Numbered from the stretch's first letter, positions 36,598 through 49,364 are shown. The stretch is 64,000 nt of DNA from Boesenbergia rotunda (GCA_024364735.1 JAGFNQ010000845.1:124001-188000); one strand, 5' to 3'. Notes: a model not told the origin generated them from the sequence alone. Numbers and translations are program-made.

Positions 36598-36974
36598 TGA
36601 CTAGATATTAAAAGAGATTAAAGAGATTAAATTTATATTATTATATTATTAGACATTTTCCTTATTAATCTGTTAATTAACAGATTCTTTATAAATCTGT
36701 TAATTAACAGTTCCGTTATTAATTTTTCATTTGACTAAGTCTCCTAAGGTCCCTATAAATTATGTATCTCATGGACAACTTTTTTCAATTAAGAAAATTA
36801 TTTTGTTATCTCTTTCTTCTCTCTACCTCTCTTCTCTCTCTACTTCTTTTAATTTAATATGGTATCAGAGCCATAACTCCTCTATTTTTTTATTTTTTGC
36901 TCGTCATCCTCGTTCTCGTTTTTATCACCCGCCAACTTATGACGGGAAAGTAGGGGAAAAGAAGAATAGTCTCC

Positions 36975-39900
36975 GTGCCTTTTGGCCTAAGCTACAATAA
37001 TTTTTGGTTCTTTATTATTATTTTGATGTCGAATGTTCAGAGATGTCAAATTTATCTCCAATTTGGACACACAGGTATTCAATGTCCTAAAAGACTTGAT
37101 AGAACCTTCATCGGTGGTCCTTCAGCTTTAAGAAGATGTCAAATTTGTCTCCAAATTGGACATACTGGTATTCAATGTCCTAAAAGACTCGACAGAACCT
37201 TCATCGGTGGCCCTTCAGCTTTAAGAAGATCTTTAACTTCAGAAGTCCGTCCTAAAGTTCTCTCATCTGTACCTACTCATGGCAAACCTTCAAAATTTTT
37301 ATCTACTGAATGGTATATTGACACTGGAGCAACTCATCATGTCACATCAGACTATAATATCTTTACAGAAGTACTACCATACACTGGTTCGGATACAGTA
37401 CAAGTAGGTGAAGGCTCAGGTTTGCATATTACTAATTTTGGAAACACATACATTCATTTATCTAATCGTACTTTTCACATGCGCAACATCTTTCATGTTC
37501 CATCCATTACTAAAAATTTACTCTCCGTACATCAGTTTTCCCTTGATGACAATGTCTTTTTTGAATTTCATCATGAACATTATCTTATAAAAGATAGAGG
37601 AACAAATACTACTGTATTTCTTGAAAAAATAAAAAATGGCATCTACTATTTTCAAAATTCTTCAATCAAAGCTTTTATTGGTGAACGCGCAAATAAACTA
37701 GCCTGGCATGCTCGACTTGGTCATTCTTCCCTTCGTATTGTTCAGTCGATCATAAATATGTATGATTTACCTACTTCCTTTACTTCATCTCCATCTCATT
37801 CATGTCAGGCATGCATGGAATCTAAAAGTCATAAGTTACCGTTTTCTTCATCTGAACGCGTTTCCAATTTTCCTCTTGAAATAATTTATTCTGATATTTG
37901 GGGTCATGCACCTATCTTGTCTAACTAAGGTTTCTTATATTATGTTACCTTCATTGATCATTTTAGTAAATACATTTGGCTTTATCCTATGAAAAGAAAA
38001 TCTGATTTATTTGATATATTCTGTAATTTTCAAAAATAAGTTGAATAGTATTTTAATCGCAAAATACTCTCTCTTCATTTTGATTGGGGAGGAGAATATC
38101 AAGCTCTTCATCGTCATCTTATCTCTTGTGGGATTGCTCATCGAGTTTCTTGCCCTCACACTCCAGAACAAAATGGCTCTGCTAAGAGAAAACATAGATA
38201 TATAGTTAAAACTGCCTTAGCTCTTCTTCATCATGCATCGGTTCCACGTAAATTTTGGGATGAAGCTGTTTGTACCGCAGTATATCTCATAAATCGACTT
38301 CCTACTCCATTACTCAATCATAAGTGTCCTTTAGAAAAACTTTATAATCAAACTCCTGAATACACCTTTCTTCGAATCTTTAGTTGCGCATGTTATCCAT
38401 GGTTACGCCCCTACTCTAAACACAAACTTGACTCTCGTTCATTATTATGTGTTTTCCTTGGTTATAGTAATATGCATCATGGGTATCGTTGCTTACATAT
38501 ACCAACTGGACGGATATATACATCACGACATGTTACTTTTGATGAATCTCTGTTCCCTTTTTCGGCAACCTCTTCAATCTCTTCTCCATATACAGGTGGT
38601 ACTTTCTTGATGTCACCCAACATTATCAGAAGAGATGACATCCTAGGTCCTGCTCCGGAGCTCCCTAATAACTCTCCTATTCCATCAGAATCATCTCAAG
38701 TTGCTGCTCCAATCTTAGAAGTCTCACCAGCCGAAGATAATATGCTCTCTAGCTCTGAACCCTCGGATAATACAGGTTCGACAACAAACTCACCATGCCA
38801 ACCCACTTCCTCATCACCGTCAACAAGTGATTCGGATGATAATGCTCCTCATCGCATGCTTCCCTTAAGTGACATATATGCACGATGCCCACCAATGACT
38901 ACTCGATATCCTCTTCCTCGAGCTCTATGTTGGGACCGGGTGCATGTTGACATGGATACGGGTTCGTAATTTTAAAATTTAATTACGTGCAGCGGAAGAT
39001 TTAGCATAAATAATTTCTCAAATTATTTTAACCACGTATCTAGCATGCAACCTTATATTGTGTAGACATGATCATAAATTAAAATTTTGCAGAAAATAAA
39101 CTAATTTACTTGATACCTCGCGTAACTTGAAGTAAGGGACGAGATCCAACCGTAGCGTCCCTTGGAAGCTCCGCCTCTATTCGCGTCCACGCCGAGTTCT
39201 CTTCGGGATGACTTCGCAAAGCCACGAGTTTCGTGCCGACAAGAACTACTAGATTCTCCAAAGGCACGACAAGAATATCAAGAGAGAGAGATGAAAGCTA
39301 ACCACCAAACGAAGAACGAAATCCGTATTCCGGGAGGAAGGAAGGAGTCGCGATCCGCTTCTTCTTCTTCTTCGGCTTCTTCTTGGTGGAGGTGGCTCAC
39401 GGCAACAAGAAGCCCTTCTAGGGCCGGCACCCACTTGAGGAGGGAGAGGGAGAGAAGGAGAGGAAAAGAGGCTAGGCAAGAATCCTTGATCACTTGAATT
39501 AATTTCCAAGCCTTGCTTTTGCACCTTTATATAGTAGCCTCTTTATCGCCAAGTCTCCTTTTTAACGGAATAAATTTTTCATAAGAAATTTATCTTATAA
39601 ATTTTTCTATGAATTATTCCGTTAAGCCAAGTTTTTTTATTATAACTTAATTTATAATAAAAACAACCATGTCTCCCCTTTTATTATGGAATAAATTTTA
39701 TAAGAAATTTATTTTATAAATTTTTCTTATCATGGAAAAATCAATTCATAATTAATTTTATAAAATAAAATAAACCAATCCATGGTTCATTTTAATTTCC
39801 ATAAAAAGAATAAATTTCTATAAATTTCTTTATCATGGTAAATCAATCCATTATTGATTTATAAAATAAAATAAACTAATCCAAGGTTTATTTTAATTTC

Positions 39901-42504
39901 CATGAAAATAAATCTCTTTATATAAATTTCTTTATCCATAATTTTATAAAACAAACCACGCGCGGTTTATTTTATAATTTGAACCAAACAATTTGGTTCT
40001 CCCTCATATTGTGGCCGGCCAAACCAAAGAGGGTGGGGACTCTCTTTGGCCGGCCAAATCAATGTCGTAACCGTACGAATTAAACTCATTTAATTCGTCC
40101 AATAAGTCTTCAAAAGACTTAGCCATTTTATGTTTCCGATGCGTCTCTGAAAAATTCAGATTCGACTTATCTCTCTTGATCGAAAAATCCAATTTTCAAC
40201 TCGTTTTAAATCCCTCGGATTACTCGTAGTGCGTGTGACTAAATAGACTTTCGATTTATGTTGGCCGTCTATAATTAACCAATTATAGAACGATCATGAG
40301 TGGCACCTAGTAGTACATCATGATCCCCAATTAATCGAAAGATCAACGGTTGACCTCAGAAATAATTCTGAAACCCTTCAGCAGCTTTAATGAGTCGTGC
40401 CTCATTCCCTTCACCATCTTATACCCACTTGGTTCAGGACACGGTCTATGTGTGTCAGTCCCCACTAGGCTGACTACGTCACACCTAGCCCAAGTAATGT
40501 CTTTCTCGTCCAACGAATTCTAATTACTCTCATGTCTTTCAGAGACTCATACTCTGAACATGTCATGCTCTGGCCAGAGGCTTTGAGTAACAATCCGACG
40601 ATAGGCCTTGGGTATACATCCCCTCGCAAGGAGTGGTGAATCCTTTGTAGGCTGTTCAAACATCTTCGGGCACTTCGGCTTATACCCAATCATCCTGGGT
40701 CCACACCTCCTTGGAGATGCTTGCTTAAGATGTCAAAGTATAAGTCTTCATGACCAAGATGACTTGAACACCGCAAGTCAAAGGAACATCGCACTTAAGC
40801 TGCAGTAAGAACTTCATTGACATATCTATATGTAGATTACCATATGAAGTTTTACAGCTAGTCACGCCAATGAACTAGTTCCCTTAACTAGCATTCATGT
40901 TTATCTCCGGACATCCCAATGTCACCAGCCAGTGAGAATCAGCTGATTAGAGAATAACCCATGCTAGTCTCAACAGAATTGATAGTGTCCGTATTTATCA
41001 ATTCATCGACTAGGGATAATTTCAATACTTCACAATTGCACATGTAAAGATAATCACTAGTTGTGAATTCATCACAAATTCTCTCATGCTGTGAGTTGTA
41101 TTGCGGACATTCAGTAAATGAGTTTAAGATCTCAATTAAATACACGAACATGTATACTCAAATAGCGAATATTCATTAATTAAAGTAAATTATTACAATT
41201 ATAAGACAATTGCCTTAGGACACTTCTCTCATATTACTAACACTCTAGTGGTTTCCTCAAAAACTATTGAACCAACTTGCTTTACACAGGCAAATAAGGA
41301 CCCAAATTGGCGTAATGCAATGGCTACAGAATTTGATGCACTTCTTCGCAATGGAACATGGAGCCTAGTTCCGCGCACTCCGTCCATGAATATTGTGGGC
41401 TCAAAATGGATATTCCGTCTTAAGCATCGAGATGATGGTTCTCTTGAACGGTATAAAGCTCGCCTTGTAGCCAAAGGATTTAGTCAACAACCAGGTATTG
41501 ACTTCAATGACACATTCAACCCAGTCATCAAAATTACATCTGTCAGATTATTGTTATCAATAGCTATTAGTTCTAATTGGTATATCCGACAATTAGACGT
41601 TTCTAATGCATTTCTTCATGGTATTCTTGAGGAAACGGTTTTTATGGAGCAACCACCTGGGTTTATTCATCCACAATTTTCATCTCATGTTTGTCATCTC
41701 AAGAAATCTTTATATGGTCTTCGGCAAGCTCCTCGTGCATGGTTTCATCGATGATCTAAATGGTTACAGGCGCAAGGTTTTTCTGGATCAAAAAACTGAC
41801 TCCTCTCTATTCTACAGATATAATGATGGATCTATGATATTTTTTCTTATTTATGTGGATGACATTCTATTAACTAGCAATGATCAAAAGAGCATCTCAA
41901 ATTTATTAAACCTTCTCAATCAGGAATTTCCTATTCGAGATTTAAGAAATGCTCGTTTTTTTTTGGTATTGAACTTATTCCACATGATGAAGGCTATATC
42001 CTCTCTCAGAGCAAATATATTACTGGGCTTCTTCAAAGAGCTAAAATGGATGGAGCACGTCCGATCTCTACACCTATTGCTCCAAATAATGTCTCTACAC
42101 CTTCCTCCTCTTCAGTGATGGTTGATCCCCAGGTTTATCGAAGTATTATTGGAGCTTTACAGTATGTTACTATTACGCGCCCTGATATTACGTTTGCAGT
42201 AAATCGTGCTTGCTAGTTCATGCATACTTCTACTGAACAAAATTGAGAAGGTGTGAAGAGAATACTTCGTTATCTCAAAGACACTATTCTACATAGTCTT
42301 CTTTTATATCGACACTCATCTCGAGATTTACATGCCTATAGCGATGCAGATTGGGCTAGTTCTCCTGAAGATAGACACTCTACTAGTGGATATGCAATAT
42401 TTCTGGGACGAAATCTTATTTCTTGGAATTCGAAAAAGCAACCTACAGTATCTCATTCAAGCACTGAATCTGAATATAAAACTATAGTAGAATCTGTCAA
42501 TTAA
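36975..42504 (+). pseudogene. Ty1/copia polyprotein remnant (gag zinc knuckles, PR, INT, RT, RH)
   Basis: Two CCHC knuckles 31 residues apart (C-Q-I-C-x4-H-x4-C; the first has Cys changed to Tyr) are followed by protease W-Y-I-D-T-G-A-T and the integrase HHCC region (W-H-A-R-L-G-H ... C-x-x-C-x-E-S-K). An integrase core with H-F-D-W-G-G-E-Y and H-T-P-E-Q-N-G comes next, then after the inserted LTR the reverse transcriptase (Y-K-A-R-L-V-A-K-G, Y-V-D-D) and a partial RNase H. In-frame stops occur at 37926-37928, about 38036 and about 38045, and there are stops and frameshifts at about 41750, 41800 and 41965. The gag N-terminal part is missing: only about 170 bp separate the primer site and the first knuckle. 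The copy cannot be autonomous. Confidence 0.85.
38928..41242 (-). mobile_element. Solo LTR, 2.3 kb, inside the copia element
   Basis: The edges are TGTTGGGACC at the left and TTACTAACA at the right, flanked by CTCTA on both sides (38923-38927 and 41243-41247). Read on the - strand it starts TGTTAGTAATATGAGAGAAG followed by TGTCCTAAGGCAAT, reminiscent of the long LTRs of Angela-type copia elements. A TATA box (CTATATAAAGG) is on the - strand near 39525. It has no coding capacity; a (CTT)n patch lies at 39357-39395. Confidence 0.8.
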
Positions 42505-42570
42505 CAGATTAATAAGGAAAATGTCTAATAATATAATAATAGAAATTTAATCTCTTTTAGGTATTAGGGT

Positions 42571-42783
42571 TAATACTTGAAGCAATATGGTCACTCATCA
42601 CACTAAGCATGGAGAAACTCTTCTTAGGCCTCACTCGAATCTATTTTTATATCATGCTCATCAATGAAAGTATTGGATAGAGTTAGATCAAATTCACTAG
42701 GGATTACGATGTACTAGAATTGATACATGAGTACAATGCGGAGTGTTTGCTTGAGAACAAACAAAAGTTTAAATCTGAGGGTG
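42571..42783 (+). mobile_element. 3' internal remnant of a gypsy-type element
   Basis: Non-coding sequence ends in GCTTGAGAACAAACAAAAG and a purine-rich TTTAAATCTGAGGGTG directly before the LTR start TGATAAGTGC. Plant Athila/Tat-type elements show this arrangement of purine tract and LTR. Confidence 0.5.
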
Positions 42784-44452
42784 TGATAAGTGCAAATTAG
42801 ACATGTTTTTATCCTTTCATTTAGGCTCATTCACTTTATTTTTGTGATTTTATTTAATATGCTTTTGCCCCTTCTTAGCTTTTTATTAGCTTAATTACTT
42901 TTCTTTGTTCGGAGATTTACTTTTTGCATGTTTTTATTTACAAGATACGTTTTGGAGCGAGAAGGAAGCAAAAACGGAGCTGAAAGTAGCCCCCCACATG
43001 GCCAGACCATGTGGGGTCTTGGATGCTCCACATGGTATGGCGTGCCTTCTATGCCATTGGCCGCACATCCCATGTGGCAGATTTCCAAGTAGCTAGACGA
43101 CCCTTGCGACTTTCGCCACACCCCACACAACACGGTTGTGTGGTTTCACGCGATCGTGCTACCAAATGGGTTAGGGGTCATGCGCCCACCCCTATAAAAG
43201 GGGCTTCCTCCCCTTTTCTTGGAGAAGAAATTTCTCCCGTTGGGAGAGCCACCCGCCATCTCCGTTGACTCATCGACGATCTCTTCGACACCATCCACAT
43301 CTCCCGAGGCTAAGGATTGAATCCGAAGACTCTTCACTTCGACGGCTAAGCATTTCCTTCTCTCTTCTCTTTGTTTGAGTTGTGAAATGCTTTCTTCCTT
43401 GTCTTTGGTGTTTGATTTCATGTCTTGTGAGTAGATTCTCTATATACTATGGCTTAGGGAGTGGTCCTGTCGCGAAGCGAGGTGGACGCCCCAAAAGCGA
43501 GGTGGTCCTCCGGAGGGCACGAAACCGCTGAGGCTGGCCGCTGAGCTGGCTTGCTCCTCTCCTACAAGACAGAGACCGTTAGAACCCGCCGGGAAAAGTC
43601 CCCGGCCAGACACTCCGACAGTCAAGTCAGTACTCGACGGTGGCAATGGAAAGCAATAAAACAGTATAGAATTGCACTATTGTGCGTACCTGAGAGACGC
43701 GGAGTGTGGAGACTTATATAACCGGGGAAGCTGACAGCTCCTGCCCCACCTGCCACCTGTTGTCATATAGCGAGGATAAGGTGATGCATGCCCAGAGGTG
43801 GCAGGATAAAGTAGTGCATACTGGGTTAAGGAAAGGGGCACTGTCAACTTAATGGTCGGCGCCATTTGGCGCTGCTCGGCCTGACACCAGTGTATATGGT
43901 CGTAGTACTAGGAGACAGGGCATGGCAGGAAGATCAAGCCATTAGCGGGATATCCGTCGTTTGGGCCAGGGTGGCACCAGTCCTGCGCCGACCCCATACT
44001 GCTTCGGGTTGTCTGATGTCAGGGAGTGGTTGTTCTGCATGCTAGGGCATGCTAGGGTCGGCTGAGGGCTTGTGATGAAGGTGTCGACTGGGGCACTGAG
44101 TGACAATATACCGAGTAGCGCATCCTCTGGCTCGGGCTTAACTTCGGAGCGTGGGCCGCCACGCGCCGGCTTGGAGCCAAACCTAGAGGGGTATTGGAGC
44201 ATGAGCGTCTGAGCACCGGTCAGGCCGATTTTGGGGAGCGTGGGCCACCACGCGTCCGATCGGGGACCTTGAGACAAGTGCAGCGTGGGGACTGACCCAC
44301 AAGTACTTTCACCCTATTTTGTGTCAAGATTTCCCAGAGGTGGGCACGTTAAGACTTGCCAAAGGCATCTGTTCACTTTCCCCTGTCTTGGGTCTTCCTT
44401 GAATCGAGGGCCCCGAGTGAGGGCTTTGCTATAAGGGTGTCTAGGAGGTCTG

Positions 44453-45798
44453 TGTTGGGACCGATAGACGAGCTAGAGGGGGGGTGATTAGCTTCGATTC
44501 GCTTGTAGATGATTTGTCGCGGCGGAAGACTTCAAGCAATCGCTAACACAAGGATTTACTTGGTATCCACCCCGGTCGGGTGACTAATCCAAGGATCCAC
44601 TCTCCTCACACTCTCATACACTATGAAAGTCTCCTTCTTGAGGTGGAGAAACCTCTTACAAGCTTTCACAAAGATACAACAAGAGACAAAGCAAATACAA
44701 AAGAAATCTCACAAGATTTACAATAAATAAGCTCACACTTTGCTTTTCTTGTTATCTTCAAGCTTGTGATCGCCTCTAGAACTTTGGAAGTGCAACAACA
44801 CTAAGCCCCAAAGCTTCTCTTGAAATGGCGTGGAAGAAGGAAGAAGAGCTACGGCCAAAACCTGCGCGAAAGACCTTATACCCGTCGCCTAGGGTTTGGT
44901 GATCGATTACCCAATCGATTACCACGTCACACTTAGCCGTTCAACGGCTAGTTTTCGAACCGTAATCGATTAGCCAATCGATTACCATTGCCCTGAATCG
45001 ATTACCCAATCGATTCAGAGCCTCTCTGTTCTCTCGCGCAAACCGCCCTAATCGATTAGTCAATCGATTACCGATACCCTGAATCGATTACCCAATCGAT
45101 TCAGGACCCTTCTGTCCTCTCGCGAAAACCGCTCTAATCGATCACCTGATCGATTTACCACTTGTTCCCACAAGCCTAGGATCCCCTACCAAGTGTCCGG
45201 TCAACCCCGTTGACCAACTTGGATTTCTACTGCCTAGCTCCCAGCTCGGACTTAACCTGGTTCCTAACCAGATTTGCCTAACCCTCGAGTTAGGTCTAGT
45301 CTCTCGGTAGACTTTCACCTTGCCAGCATGCGATCTCCCCGATCCATCTGGACTTCACCTAGTCCCACTAGGTGTGCCTAGTCCCACTAGGTCTTCTTTT
45401 CCCTTGCCAGCGTACGATCTCCCTGATCTACCTGGACTTCACCTAGTCCCACTAGGTCTGCCTAGTCCCACTAGGTCTTTTGCCATGCCAGCGTACGATC
45501 TCCCCGATCTACCTGGACTTCACCTAGTCCCACTAGGTCTGCCTAGTCCCACTAGGTCTTTTGCCATGCCAGCGTACGATCTCCCCGATCTACCTGGACT
45601 TCACCTAGTTCCACTAGGTCTTTCCCAGTCAAGTCTCCAGTCAACCTTGACCCACTTGACTCACACATCATGACCACTCAAACATCATTATCAAACATCG
45701 AAACATACACCTCAAGCTCACCCGAGCTTGCTAGACTCAAGCTCACCTGAGCTTTGTCAAACTAGGTCAACCCTGACCTAACCAAGATTGCACCAACA
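44453..45798 (-). repeat. 3' LTR of the young gag-only element
   Basis: It carries clusters of AATCGATT-type palindromes (44890-45160) and a minisatellite of about 82-bp units (about 45320-45640). Each unit contains one or two copies of CCTAGTCCCACTAGG, a 6-bp stem with a 3-base loop. An apparent 117-codon frame across this minisatellite is not considered a gene. Confidence 0.9.
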
Positions 45799-45812
45799 AT
45801 CTCCCCCTTTTT
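45799..45812 (-). promoter_or_regulatory. Polypurine tract of the gag-only element
   Basis: On the - strand it reads AAAAAGGGGGAGAT directly before the LTR start TGTTGG, the usual plus-strand primer for LTR retroelements. Confidence 0.85.
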
Positions 45813-47643
45813 GATGTTTGACAATATGTTTGAGAAAGACTAAACCCTATTAGCCTTTCAATTTTCTCCCCCTTTGACACACATCAAACACTCTCCCTGA
45901 AAGTCTATATGGTCAAAGATATACACAATGAAACTTCCATACTTTTCATTGAACCTATGCTCAACCTTGAGCATTCATCATAATGAAGATTTCCAATCTT
46001 CATCCTTTCATTTTATCAAAAATAAAAATACAACCACATGTTGTTAAGGAAGACCTCCCCCTCAAAACATGCTCTAAACCTCTATCATTGCACCAACAAT
46101 GATTTTGAGTTCCTAAAACCTTTAGGAAAAACTCAACTTGAGGTGATTGAGATTTTGGGATTCAAAACTTGAACCAAAACCTCTCCTTAACCCTTAAATG
46201 TTCACCGAACCGTTTCCCTTTTTGATTTCACAATGAAATTTACCCAAATATACTTATAAAAGTAATTCTAGGGTTTAGGGATTGGTAGGTTACTCAAAAA
46301 TGGGTCATTGGACTGAAAATAGACATTTTCAGTCTCACCAATCGATTGGTGTTGGGAACCAATCGATTAAACTAGCCTCAATCGATCAACGAATCGATTA
46401 CGGATGACTGTAATCGATCAAATGATCGATTACGCGAGCTTCTGTGCTCGCAAAAAGATCGACCAATCGATTAACCAATCGATTGGCTATGGTCCCAATC
46501 GATCACCTGATCGATTGGGAGTTTCTGAAATCTGAAAACAATTTCAGATCCGAAATTCAGAAACCCCTAAATAATTCTACAAAATTCGAAAAATTCTAAA
46601 ATTTCGTGTAGACATTATTTATACCATATACTATCATGGAAAAATAGTTTTCTATGAAAATAACCTTCATTTCCAAAGATTGACACAAAATTGGAAACCA
46701 TTGAAATACTTCAATGTTTTACTCTATTTTGTATCTATTTCATCAATGATGAGTGCTATCAAAAGATAGTCTTCACCAAGGTTTTCCAAGATAGTTTTAA
46801 AATGTTTTTCAAAAATAATATCCAACCATGTTCCTTGGGCTAAATGCACATGACTTGTACATTAGCTTTCCCAATGATTGGAGTTCATTGAAATTCTTGT
46901 TTTGATGAATCTAAAACTCAATTTGATGCACTTTATCAACACCTTGAGTTTTGTTCATCACCCTAACATCTCACTTGTTTCTAATGTGTCTCAAAAATAC
47001 ACACAAGTCAACTTATGGTCTTAGTGAGATGTAAAAGTCATATTCTCCCTAAACTAAGGGTTCATGCATTTCTATCTAGACATTATAAGCTTTGATCATC
47101 CACCTAGGATGTCAATTAATGCCAATGTCCTTAAGTTCAATAAAAATTGATTTATGCATGATTAATGACTATGACATGCATCATATTAAGATTTTCAAAA
47201 GAAATTATAACTAGATGATGCATGTATGACATGACATGTAATATTTTCATAATAAATATGAATGATGAAATATGATGTCATGGCATGTGATAGGGCATAC
47301 AAAACATGGCATAGTGTCATAAAAGAATATACCTAGATTTCCTATCTAAGTATCAATAACTCATCGCTAAGCCATTGATATCCCTAAATTTGTCCTAATT
47401 TCCAAGATAATGCCACAACTCCCCAACTTGGCTTATCTTTGGATTCTATCCTAGCTGTGCCAATTTTTATTAAGTTCAATCTTCCAAAAATATAGTTTGG
47501 CACAAATTTTACTCCTCCTAGAGTAAATAAATAAATCCTTCATTTTCAAGGGTAGTAATTCCTTGAAAATGTCCCAAAGTGTCAACTTCATCAAGGTTGG
47601 GTTAACTACCCTTCCAATTAGAGTTGACACTCCCTAGACCTAT
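45813..47643 (-). other. Non-coding 3' half of the gag-only element
   Basis: It holds no protein frame of note. A second dense cluster of ATCGAT palindromes, about 46340-46530, resembles those in the LTRs. Confidence 0.7.
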
Positions 47644-49251
47644 CTAGGGTGTGGCGAACACACTCTTAGGAACCCAAAACCTATTGGTGCTCCTTGGGTG
47701 TTCTAGGTATTCACTAGGGATGACCTCCCTTGATACCTTCCTAAAGACTTTCTTAGGCTTTTCCGAAGCCTTAGTCATGTTGGTCTTGTCTTGGTCAACC
47801 CTAGGGATGGCTTCCCTTGTGACCTTGACTTGACTCCTAGACCTAGATTTAGTTCCATATTTATATGGAACTCTATGATAGGATGGACCATCATCCTTAG
47901 TCTTAGGTTTGTACCCCAAACCTTTCTTGCTCCTAGAAGGTCCTTGATTTCCTAAACCTAGGTTTTGATCCTTAGATCCCTTAAATAGATTTTCTATTCT
48001 TTTGAGGGATTTTTCTAATTTATCAAGTTTTGACCTCAAAACTTGATTTTCAATCATTACCTCCTCAAGGCTTGGTTTTCTAATATAGCCTTGGTGATTG
48101 TTTTTCTTAGCCTTGGATTGGGTAGGTCTACCTTGGAAATTCCTAATTTGTTCCCTATCCTTAGAGGTGGTAGTCCTAGCATGGAAAGCTCTATAGTTTT
48201 CCTTAGGGTTTTTATACCTCCTATTTTCATGATAAATAGCATTAAAATGATAATAGTTATCTCTAGCATGCATATTATCATGATTTAAATAAGTATCATT
48301 ACCTAATGGTACCTTAGTGTTATTCTTGGAGGCTCCCCCTTGACTTGAGCTCCTTCTTTTAGCCTTGGTCGGATTCTTCCCCTTTGGACATTGATTTCGA
48401 TAATGTCCCTTTGCTTTGCATGAGAAGCACACAATGTGCTTCTTATCCTTCTTTGCCACGAGGCCGACCTCCTTTGGCTTCTCTTTGGTCTTGGGTGCCA
48501 CTAGCACCTTTTTCTTGACCAATTTGGGACACTTACTCTTATAGTGTCCTCTTTCCCTACACTCAAAGCAAATAATATGATCTTTATTTTTACAAATTGA
48601 AATTTTTATACCTTTGCTTGTAGGGGTGTGGCATGACTCTTCACTTGATCCGGAAGTAGATACTTCTTCTTCTTCCGGAGTCAATGACCTTCGCTCCCCC
48701 TCAATCCTAGAGGTGGAGACTTCTTCTTTCTCCTCATTGACCTCGGATGATGATGTTGACGCTTTTCTTTGATCCGATGCCAATGGCACATCTTGCTCCT
48801 CTTCAAACCTTGAAGTGGAGGCTTCTTGAGCTTCATCTTCGGATGTTGAGCACCTCTCAACTTCCGAGTCCTCTTCACTTGATGAATCTCCCTCTTCGGA
48901 TTTTTCTTGATTTGGTATAGTGGAGGGATCTTCATGAAGCCTTGCCAATTTTCTCCATAGCTCTTTGGCGTCTTGAAATTCTCCAATCTTGTCCAAGATG
49001 GTGCTTGGCAAAAGATTGACCAATAGCTTGATCACTTTGTAGTTGGCCTCGCATCTCTTGATTTGCTCCTCATTCCATTTGCTTTTCTTGAGGAGCTTCC
49101 CTTTTGTGCTTGTTGGAGCTTCAAAACCCTCCATTAGAGCAAACCATTGCTCTATCTCCATCATGAAGAAATTTTCAATCTTTGACTTCCAAAGATTGAA
49201 ATTTGCCTTGTCGAATGGTGGAGGTGCCCTTGTGTCATAGCCAAACTCCAT
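47644..49251 (-). CDS. Gag polyprotein of the gag-only retrotransposon
   Basis: The frame is open from inside the primer site, but the first ATG is at 49249-49251, giving 535 residues. The N-terminal half resembles the copia Gag (UBN2-type) fold: F-D-K-A-N-F-N-L-W-K, W-F-A-L-M-E-G, and L-W-R-K-L-A-R-L-H-E. A long Ser/Glu-rich acidic linker follows, then two CCHC zinc knuckles at residues 228-241 and 275-288 (C-F-E-C-x4-H-x4-C and C-F-S-C-x4-H-x4-C). A basic region and a coiled-coil-like stretch (L-R-S-K-L-D-K-L-E-K-S-L-K-R) lie near the C-terminus. Gag coats the RNA and forms virus-like particles. No protease motif follows. The frame has no stop or shift, consistent with recent insertion or selection. 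Confidence 0.88.
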   Translation of the reverse strand: MEFGYDTRAPPPFDKANFNLWKSKIENFFMMEIEQWFALMEGFEAPTSTKGKLLKKSKWNEEQIKRCEANYKVIKLLVNLLPSTILDKIGEFQDAKELWRKLARLHEDPSTIPNQEKSEEGDSSSEEDSEVERCSTSEDEAQEASTSRFEEEQDVPLASDQRKASTSSSEVNEEKEEVSTSRIEGERRSLTPEEEEVSTSGSSEESCHTPTSKGIKISICKNKDHIICFECRERGHYKSKCPKLVKKKVLVAPKTKEKPKEVGLVAKKDKKHIVCFSCKAKGHYRNQCPKGKNPTKAKRRSSSQGGASKNNTKVPLGNDTYLNHDNMHARDNYYHFNAIYHENRRYKNPKENYRAFHARTTTSKDREQIRNFQGRPTQSKAKKNNHQGYIRKPSLEEVMIENQVLRSKLDKLEKSLKRIENLFKGSKDQNLGLGNQGPSRSKKGLGYKPKTKDDGPSYHRVPYKYGTKSRSRSQVKVTREAIPRVDQDKTNMTKASEKPKKVFRKVSREVIPSEYLEHPRSTNRFWVPKSVFATP

Positions 49252-49364
49252 TTTGAAATTTAAACCCCTTGATGATGACTTCTTGAAATTAGGGTTTCTT
49301 CCAACTTCTTCTTCTTCCTCTAGCTCTTGCCCTCTTGGCGATGAGTCCAAAGAAGAGCGACCTC

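Larger units (their letters stand above)
36598..42570 (+). mobile_element. Broken Ty1/copia retrotransposon
   Basis: The left LTR remnant (about 36598-36859) is followed directly by TGGTATCAGAGC (36860-36871), the initiator-tRNA-Met primer site of copia elements. Then come zinc knuckle, protease, integrase and reverse transcriptase in copia order, ending in a truncated RNase H at 42504. The right side does not carry a direct LTR; instead 42490-42570 is an inverted copy of about 36600-36690. The element is split by a solo LTR at 38928-41242. Confidence 0.85.

Noticed and set aside
39162..39497. 111-codon frame at 39162-39497
   Set aside because: It lies in the solo LTR leader region and is driven by a (CTT)n patch, with no domain seen.
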